Assembly (NCBI GenBank): GCA_002394185.1
Contig: DGTB01000104.1
Location: forward strand, 1 to 9,841
From: Bacteroidales bacterium UBA4347
GTDB lineage: Bacteria; Bacteroidota; Bacteroidia; Bacteroidales; P3
DNA: 9,841 bases
Direction: 5' to 3'
Below the pieces are notes generated by a model that was not told the DNA's origin, did no database searches, and saw only the letters and a list, made by a program, of their open reading frames with translations. Shown piece by piece: positions 6,075-9,841 of this stretch (position 1 is the stretch's first letter; every line of letters begins with the position of its first letter). The position numbers and the translations under genes were made by a program.

Positions 6075-6091
6075 AATATAGGAAATAAAAG

Positions 6092-6129
6092 AAAAAAGCC
6101 CTCGTCAAGTGTCTTGACGAGGGCTTTTT
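6092..6129. terminator. Strong two-way intrinsic terminator
   Basis: GCCCTCGTCAAG (6098-6109) pairs perfectly with CTTGACGAGGGC (6113-6124) around the loop TGT, and the stem is flanked by an A run (6092-6097) and a T run (6125-6129). It therefore ends transcripts from both sides: manC on the plus strand and the small membrane protein gene, whose stop is at 6132-6134, on the minus strand. Confidence 0.93.
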
Positions 6130-6131
6130 GT

Positions 6132-6341
6132 TTATTGTTGCCTTTGCATCTGTGCCAGACGGGCCTGGACGGTTTTCTTGTCGCAGGTGCAGTGGGCGCA
6201 GCGGCCTGTCTTTGGGTCGGCGTTGGCACAGGGGCGCTTGAACTCCTTCTCCTTGTGCAGGAGCATCTTCAGGCCTAATCCGGCCATCATCAATGCCAAA
6301 ACCCCTATGGCAACCGCCAGTACAATCAGTATGGTCTTCAT
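6132..6341 (-). CDS. Small Cys-rich single-pass membrane protein, function unknown
   Basis: A 69-residue protein with one hydrophobic segment at about 4-28 (ILIVLAVAIGVLALMMAGLGLKMLL), then a basic patch (HKEKEFKRPC) and a Cys cluster: Cys38, Cys48, Cys51 and Cys53, with His50 (GRCAHCTC). The layout matches, from memory, small conserved Bacteroidetes proteins with an N-terminal membrane helix followed by EFK.xCA and a CxxC-type cluster. This suggests metal or Fe-S binding, or a disulfide, in the soluble tail; no function is known to me. The start is supported by family-like MKTI and by an 11-A run just upstream on its strand (complement of 6349-6359), the A-rich leader type used in place of Shine-Dalgarno sequences in this phylum. 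It is convergent with manC and divergent from the gene at 6451. Confidence 0.78.
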   Translation of the reverse strand: MKTILIVLAVAIGVLALMMAGLGLKMLLHKEKEFKRPCANADPKTGRCAHCTCDKKTVQARLAQMQRQQ

Positions 6342-6450
6342 AGATTGCTTTTTTTTTTTGTTTAAAACGAATGTATCTATAAAATATTGTGCAGAGTGAA
6401 AAAGTACAATAAAAAATATCCGTTGCCGTTATGGTAATAAAAAGATTATT
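6342..6450. promoter_or_regulatory. AT-rich divergent promoter region
   Basis: This 109-bp gap separates two divergent genes and must hold both start regions. It is strongly AT-rich and contains an 11-T homopolymer at 6349-6359. No full TAnnTTTG box is present on either strand. The nearest candidates are TTTG (6357-6360) with TAAAATAT 19 bases later on the plus strand, and TATTTTAT on the minus strand, 20 bases downstream of a TTG. Exact promoters cannot be assigned. Confidence 0.35.
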
Positions 6451-6984
6451 ATGGTTGAGAAATTTGAAAAAGCAATACATCAAGATTTGCACCAATACCT
6501 TTTGGGCATCGGTGAGGTTGATAAGCAACTTCCGTCCTGTCCTGATGTGGAGGAACGTTGGGAAGGTGTCGCCAATGCGTATATTCCCGACGGGGCGCGC
6601 GAGTTCCGCGACTATCCGGTGGCCAGTCTTGGCTGGATGATGTATATCGGTATGGCCGTGGCCAAACTGTGGGATGATGAATGGACAATCTATTCCCAGA
6701 TAGAAGACCTCTACCTCTACATGCGAGACAAGCGTGGTTACGATGCCCTCGACGAGTATATCCGTGAGGATGTGCTGATGCTGCGCGGCGAGGAGAACGA
6801 CGCGCTGGAGCAGGTGGTCGGCGAATGTGCTTCGCGAGTCCACTCCATGCTCATGCGCGAGCGGATAGAACCCGGCACCAAGGAGGCCTTCGAGGCCTAC
6901 GTGGCTTGCCTGCGGCAACTCTACCTTTTTGGCATGGCCATGCAACTGCACCGCATGGGCTACCACATGACGAGGGTGAGATAG
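6451..6984 (+). CDS. Conserved Bacteroidales protein of unknown function
   Basis: A 177-residue soluble, acidic, largely helical protein with no signal peptide or membrane segment. I recognise it as a type of uncharacterised protein that recurs in Bacteroidales but know no named domain or function. Likely conserved stretches are YLLGIGEVDKQLPSCPD (16-32), YIPDGAREF, YPVASLGWMMYIGMAVAKLWD (55-75), YDALDEYIREDVL, VGECASRVHSML, EPGTKEAFEAYVACLRQLYL (140-159) and MQLHRMGYHMT. The aromatic, Trp-containing central helix and conserved Cys residues suggest a compact helical bundle. The ATG at 6451 follows an A-rich leader without a Shine-Dalgarno sequence; an ATG at 6431 is in another frame. The gene is alone on its strand and faces the sucD operon, so context gives no functional hint. 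Confidence 0.8.
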   Translation: MVEKFEKAIHQDLHQYLLGIGEVDKQLPSCPDVEERWEGVANAYIPDGAREFRDYPVASLGWMMYIGMAVAKLWDDEWTIYSQIEDLYLYMRDKRGYDALDEYIREDVLMLRGEENDALEQVVGECASRVHSMLMRERIEPGTKEAFEAYVACLRQLYLFGMAMQLHRMGYHMTRVR

Positions 6985-7016
6985 AACGAAGAGAAGTACG
7001 ACATGGCATGTTTAAT

Positions 7017-7033
7017 GCCGGCGGGACGCCGGC
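7017..7033. repeat. Short GC palindrome between convergent genes
   Basis: GCCGGCG (7017-7023) and CGCCGGC (7027-7033) are exact inverted arms around GGA. It lies in the 101-bp gap between two convergent genes, next to but separate from the terminator hairpin. Similar GCCGGCGGGACGCCGGC strings are, from memory, common as dispersed short repeats, so this may be one copy of such an element. Confidence 0.6.
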
Positions 7034-7045
7034 GCTCCATATAAA

Positions 7046-7075
7046 CAAAGGGCATCCCGACCAGGATGCCCTTTG
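7046..7075 (-). terminator. Terminator hairpin after sucD
   Basis: CAAAGGGCATCC (7046-7057) pairs perfectly with GGATGCCCTTTG (7064-7075) around a 6-base loop, a 12-bp stem. On the minus strand it lies 10 bases after the sucD stop and is followed by a T-rich TTTAT. On the plus strand the following bases are GTGTGTGG, so it mainly serves the minus-strand operon, although it may also stop read-through from the plus-strand gene ending at 6984. Confidence 0.8.
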
Positions 7076-7085
7076 GTGTGTGGTG

Positions 7086-8447
7086 TCAGCAACTCCAGAT
7101 TTCATCGTCGCTCGGCACATGCAGGCGAGTGGAGACGGGGGCCACGCGCGTGATGTTGAGCAGGTGCTTGTAGGTGAAGTTCTCGCTGATGGAGTTGCCA
7201 CCCCACGAGCCGCAGCCGAGGGTGTTGGTCACCGGCAGACCGTTCTGGATGCTGCCGCCAGCGGTGGTGGCGCAGATGGCGCCCACGATGAGGCGCGCGA
7301 CGCTGAGCTCGGTGCCGGCCTTGATGATGTTGGCCTGGTTGTTGGAGTGCAGACCGGCGGTGTGGCCGTTGCCCTCGAAGCTGAGGTTGGTCTGGGCAAT
7401 CTCCAGTGCCTGGTCGAAATACTGATAGGGGAAGGCGGCCAACACGGGGCACATCTTCTCCTTGCTGATGGGGTCGTCGGGGCCGAAGGAGCCGTTGCTC
7501 TCCACGACGATGACCTTCACATCGTCGGCGATGGTGATGCCGGCTTTTTTGGCGATCTTCTGGGCCGACTGTCCGACGACGTCGCGTGCCGTGTGGCCGT
7601 CCTCGAAGATGGCGGCGATGACCTTCTCGCGCTCTTCGGGGGTGCAGACGTGGCTGCGGTGGGCACGGAAGGCGGCCATCACCTCGTCGTGGGCCTCGCG
7701 GGGGTAGATGCAGCTTTGCTCGCCGCTGCAGATGATGCCGTTGTCGAACGAGCGGCCGGTGACGATCTTGCCCACGGCCAGGTCATAGTCGATATTGCGG
7801 TCGAGGATCACCTGCACGTTGCCGGCGCCGACACCGAACGAGGGGCGGCCGCTGCTGTAGGCGCTCTTCACCATCGGCATGCCGCCGGTGGCCACGGTAA
7901 CGTCGCACAGGCGCATCAGCTCCTGGGTCTTCTCTAGCGTGGGTTCCTTGACAATCTGCACCATGCCGTCGGGCAGGTCCACGGCCTTCAGGGCTTCGAG
8001 GATGTACTCCACCGCCTTGGCCGAGCAGAGACGACTCTTGGGGTGCGGGCTGATGATGATGGCGTTGCGGCTCTTCAGGGCGAAGGCAATCTTCGACATG
8101 GGTGTCACGATGGGATTGGTCATGGGAGTGACGCCAGCCACCACGCCGATGGGTTTGGCAATCTCGATGAGTCCGGTCTTCTCGTTGATGTCGAGGATGC
8201 CCATCGACTTCTTGCCGCGGAGATCCCAGTAGACGCCCTTTGACTTGTTGCGGTTCTTTGCTACCTTGTCCTCGTAGACGCCCATCTGGGTCTCGTCGAT
8301 GGCCATGCGGGCCAGCTCCTCGGCGTGGTCGTAGATGGCACGGGTGGTGAGCTTCACCGCCTGGTCCACATCCTCCTGGTCAAAGTGGTTCACGTATTCG
8401 GCCTGCGCCTTGCGGGCCTTGGCAATCATTTGTTCAATCTCTGTCAT
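7086..8447 (-). CDS. sucD: CoA-dependent succinate-semialdehyde dehydrogenase
   Basis: A 453-residue CoA-acylating aldehyde dehydrogenase that reduces succinyl-CoA to succinate semialdehyde with NAD(P)H. It is a cytoplasmic enzyme of the 4-hydroxybutyrate/butyrate route. The catalytic Cys240 sits in FDNGIICSGEQS (235-246); MGVYEDKVAKN (55-65), KPIGVVAGVTPMTNP (98-112), PHPKS (134-138), ATGGM (186-190), SYSSG-type AYSSGRPSFGVGAGN (196-210), KEKMCPV (329-335), EGNGHTAGLHSNNQ (358-371) and LGCGSWGGNSISENFTYKHL (410-429) agree closely with Clostridium kluyveri and especially Porphyromonas gingivalis SucD as I remember them, in length too. EutE-type acetaldehyde dehydrogenases are the alternative, but adjacency to a clear 4hbD favours SucD. 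ATG at 8445-8447 gives the usual N terminus. It follows 4hbD after a 104-bp gap holding a hairpin and ends at a strong terminator. Confidence 0.92.
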   Translation of the reverse strand: MTEIEQMIAKARKAQAEYVNHFDQEDVDQAVKLTTRAIYDHAEELARMAIDETQMGVYEDKVAKNRNKSKGVYWDLRGKKSMGILDINEKTGLIEIAKPIGVVAGVTPMTNPIVTPMSKIAFALKSRNAIIISPHPKSRLCSAKAVEYILEALKAVDLPDGMVQIVKEPTLEKTQELMRLCDVTVATGGMPMVKSAYSSGRPSFGVGAGNVQVILDRNIDYDLAVGKIVTGRSFDNGIICSGEQSCIYPREAHDEVMAAFRAHRSHVCTPEEREKVIAAIFEDGHTARDVVGQSAQKIAKKAGITIADDVKVIVVESNGSFGPDDPISKEKMCPVLAAFPYQYFDQALEIAQTNLSFEGNGHTAGLHSNNQANIIKAGTELSVARLIVGAICATTAGGSIQNGLPVTNTLGCGSWGGNSISENFTYKHLLNITRVAPVSTRLHVPSDDEIWSC

Positions 8448-8484
8448 TTTGTATGATATTGTTTTGGTTTATACTTTTTAAAAA

Positions 8485-8541
8485 GGGGAGGGTCAAGTCA
8501 TGATTACGACACCTTGTTTGTTATTAATCCATCCCCTCCCC
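8485..8541 (-). terminator. Long-loop GC hairpin between 4hbD and sucD
   Basis: GGGGAGGG (8485-8492) is the exact reverse complement of CCCTCCCC (8534-8541), with a 41-base AT-rich loop. On the minus strand the stem begins about 10 bases after the 4hbD stop and is followed by five T and then AAAAAGTAT. It could be a partial terminator or mRNA-processing hairpin that sets sucD output relative to 4hbD. The long loop makes efficient termination uncertain. Confidence 0.4.
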
Positions 8542-8551
8542 ATACTTTTTT

Positions 8552-9667
8552 TCAAAAGAGGGCCGTGTATACCCCGACAATCTCGTCGCGACTCAGCGGC
8601 ACATAGTTGTTGGCCAGCAGGCGCTGCTGCGTGGCAATTACGCTGTCGGCAAAGGCCTCGCACTCCTCCTGTTTCATGCCGTACTCGTGCAGCGGCCGTT
8701 TGGCTACCATGTATGAGAGCACCTCGTCCACGCGGGCATAAAGCTCTTCGGGCTGTGCCGGGCAGCCCATCAGGGTGGCATAGAGGGCGTTCAGGTCGGC
8801 GATGCGGCCCGAAGGGTTGTGGCGGGCATAGAGGCTGAGGATATGTGTAAAGAACTGGTAGTTGCTCTCGCCGTGGGGCACATGATAGTTGCCGCCCAGC
8901 GGATAGCTCAGCGCGTGCACGGCGCCGCAACCGGCGTTGCCAAAGGCGATGCCGGCATAGTTGCTGGCGCGAAGCATGGGTTCCAGGTGCTGCAGGCGGT
9001 AGTCGGCGCCATGCTCCTGTATGCCGCGGAAGATGGGAAGAATCAGCCGGATGGCCTCGACGGAGAAAAGCTGGCTGTAGGGCGTTGCCTTGGGTGAGAG
9101 GAAGCTCTCGGTGGCATGGATCAGGGCGTCGATGGCGCTGAAGGCGTAGGGCTTGAAGGGCAGGGTGGTGAGCAACTCTGGAATGAGCACGGCATCGTCG
9201 GCCAGGATGGCGTTGTCGGCGAGCCCCAGTTTCGTGTGGCGCTGCTTCAGCTCGGCGATGCTGATGTTGGTCACCTCGCTTCCGGTGCCACAGGTGGTGG
9301 GTACGATGACGAGTTGCTTCGCCTTGACGATGGGAATCTTGCGCTCGAAGGCATTGGTGACGTTCATCAGGGTGCCGAGGGCAAAGAGCTTGCTGATGTC
9401 GATTACTGTGCCACCGCCTACGGCGACGACGCGCTTGTAGGAGACACTCCGCAGGTCGTCCATGATGTGCTGGATCATCTCGTCGCTGGGCTCGCCGGCA
9501 CCGTATTTTTCCTGCATGACGAAGTGGCACTTCAGCCCAAGAGGCTTGATGTAGGGCTCGTAGATGAACGACTGTGTGATTACCAAGTCGTCCGAACCCA
9601 GCTTGTAGGCTTCGGCAAACTGGCCGAAGGTATCATATTGTTGTATATTTGTTTTGATGCTGAACAT
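8552..9667 (-). CDS. 4hbD: 4-hydroxybutyrate dehydrogenase (iron-containing alcohol dehydrogenase family)
   Basis: NAD-dependent group III (Fe-containing) alcohol dehydrogenase of 371 residues that reduces succinate semialdehyde to 4-hydroxybutyrate in the cytoplasm. The nucleotide-binding motif AVGGGTVID is at 82-90. VPTTCGTGSEVTN (122-134) and the metal ligands follow: Asp180 and His184 in SAIDALIHATE, His251 in GAVHALSYP, His265 in YHVPHGE. SNYAGIAFGNAG (235-246), KRPLHEYGMK and FADSVIATQQRLLANNY (339-355) match Clostridium kluyveri 4HbD closely as I remember it, including length. ATG at 9665-9667 (MFSIKTN) was chosen. It has AAAGGA 9 bases upstream, one of the few Shine-Dalgarno-like sites here, and gives the family N terminus. 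A TTG at 9710-9712 would add 15 unlike residues. It lies between the CoA-transferase and sucD genes in one direction. Confidence 0.93.
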   Translation of the reverse strand: MFSIKTNIQQYDTFGQFAEAYKLGSDDLVITQSFIYEPYIKPLGLKCHFVMQEKYGAGEPSDEMIQHIMDDLRSVSYKRVVAVGGGTVIDISKLFALGTLMNVTNAFERKIPIVKAKQLVIVPTTCGTGSEVTNISIAELKQRHTKLGLADNAILADDAVLIPELLTTLPFKPYAFSAIDALIHATESFLSPKATPYSQLFSVEAIRLILPIFRGIQEHGADYRLQHLEPMLRASNYAGIAFGNAGCGAVHALSYPLGGNYHVPHGESNYQFFTHILSLYARHNPSGRIADLNALYATLMGCPAQPEELYARVDEVLSYMVAKRPLHEYGMKQEECEAFADSVIATQQRLLANNYVPLSRDEIVGVYTALF

Positions 9668-9695
9668 AGCAATGTTCCTTTCTATTGTTTTAAAA

Positions 9696-9750
9696 AGCAG
9701 CGGCTCATGCAATATGAAGAAATTAAATGTATGTTGTCCGAACCGCTGCT
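9696..9750 (-). terminator. Long-loop hairpin between the CoA-transferase gene and 4hbD
   Basis: AGCAGCGG (9696-9703) and CCGCTGCT (9743-9750) are exact inverted 8-bp arms with a 39-base AT-rich loop. On the minus strand the stem starts 7 bases after the stop codon at 9758-9760 and ends in a run of five T, 23 bases before the Shine-Dalgarno-like site region of 4hbD. It may act as a partial terminator or attenuator inside the operon. Confidence 0.45.
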
Positions 9751-9757
9751 CTGTTGT

Positions 9758-9841
9758 TCATTTGAAGGTGTAATACTTTTCGTAATCGGCCAGCAGTTGT
9801 TCCCTGAAGTCGGGATGGGCGATGGCGATGAGGGCCTTGGC
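9758..9841 (-). CDS. C-terminal end of a probable acetyl-CoA hydrolase/CoA-transferase (4-hydroxybutyrate CoA-transferase)
   Basis: Only the last 27 residues are visible, reading AKALIAIAHPDFREQLLADY and then a short tail, with the stop at 9758-9760. The pattern ALI.IAHPDFRE.L is typical of the C terminus of acetyl-CoA hydrolase/transferase family proteins (Cat1, Cat2/AbfT). Position directly upstream of 4hbD and sucD in the same direction makes 4-hydroxybutyrate CoA-transferase the most likely role: it would attach CoA to the product of 4HbD using acetyl-CoA or butyryl-CoA. The substrate cannot be settled from this fragment, and Cat1-type succinyl-CoA transferase is the alternative. Confidence 0.65.
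   Translation of the reverse strand, partial: AKALIAIAHPDFREQLLADYEKYYTFK

Noticed and set aside
6825..7937. Long plus-strand open frame of 370 codons
   Set aside because: It lies opposite sucD and over the end of the 6451 gene, has Val/Ala/Gly/Asp-biased composition without motifs, and is a shadow of GC-rich codons.
8493..9530. Minus-strand open frame of 345 codons over 4hbD
   Set aside because: It is an out-of-frame reading of 4hbD with Arg/Pro/His-biased composition.
9668..9712. TTG start at 9712 for 4hbD
   Set aside because: It would add 15 residues not seen in the family; the ATG at 9667 has a Shine-Dalgarno-like site and gives the normal length.

Overview
The window looks like a chromosomal segment from a GC-rich member of the Bacteroidales. 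This rests on protein resemblance (class II aldolase, PhoH, IspE, ManC, a P. gingivalis-type SucD), on a good Bacteroidetes promoter (TTTG-N20-TAnnTTTG) in front of the aldolase gene, on the near absence of Shine-Dalgarno sequences, and on a lipoprotein and a sigma factor of types common in that order. No rRNA, tRNA, transposase, integrase, reverse transcriptase or CRISPR array was seen. All calls come from reading the sequence; no database search was run.

Layout from left to right. Position 1 to 5020 is read leftward: the N-terminal half of a class II fructose-bisphosphate aldolase (cut by the window edge) with its own promoter; a FISUMP-like surface lipoprotein directly behind an unusual membrane-anchored ECF sigma factor; ispE of the isoprenoid (MEP) pathway, carrying a large in-frame tandem repeat; and phoH, whose end overlaps the ispE start. 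A 63-bp divergent gap follows, then manC (GDP-mannose synthesis) read rightward. A strong two-way terminator separates manC from a small Cys-rich membrane protein gene on the minus strand. A second divergent gap leads to a conserved Bacteroidales protein of unknown function on the plus strand. From about 7046 to the end the minus strand holds an operon for succinate-semialdehyde/4-hydroxybutyrate metabolism: the tail of a probable CoA-transferase, 4hbD and sucD. These would carry succinyl-CoA to 4-hydroxybutyrate and on to its CoA ester, the upper part of a route to butyrate.

The main points of interest are: (1) ispE contains 3.4 copies of a 123-bp (41-codon) palindrome-rich repeat that keep the reading frame open and lengthen the enzyme from about 264 to 403 residues; (2) a single protein joins an ECF sigma factor, a membrane segment, a Pro-rich linker and a C-terminal beta domain resembling type IX secretion sorting domains, and it is followed 18 bp later by the lipoprotein; (3) the lipoprotein's C terminus has the layout of a diversity-generating-retroelement variable domain. 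Smaller signs of the same repeat-prone genome are a second palindrome inside ispE, a 7-bp repeat inside manC and a palindrome between the two convergent genes near 7020. No gene-free stretch exceeds 300 bases.
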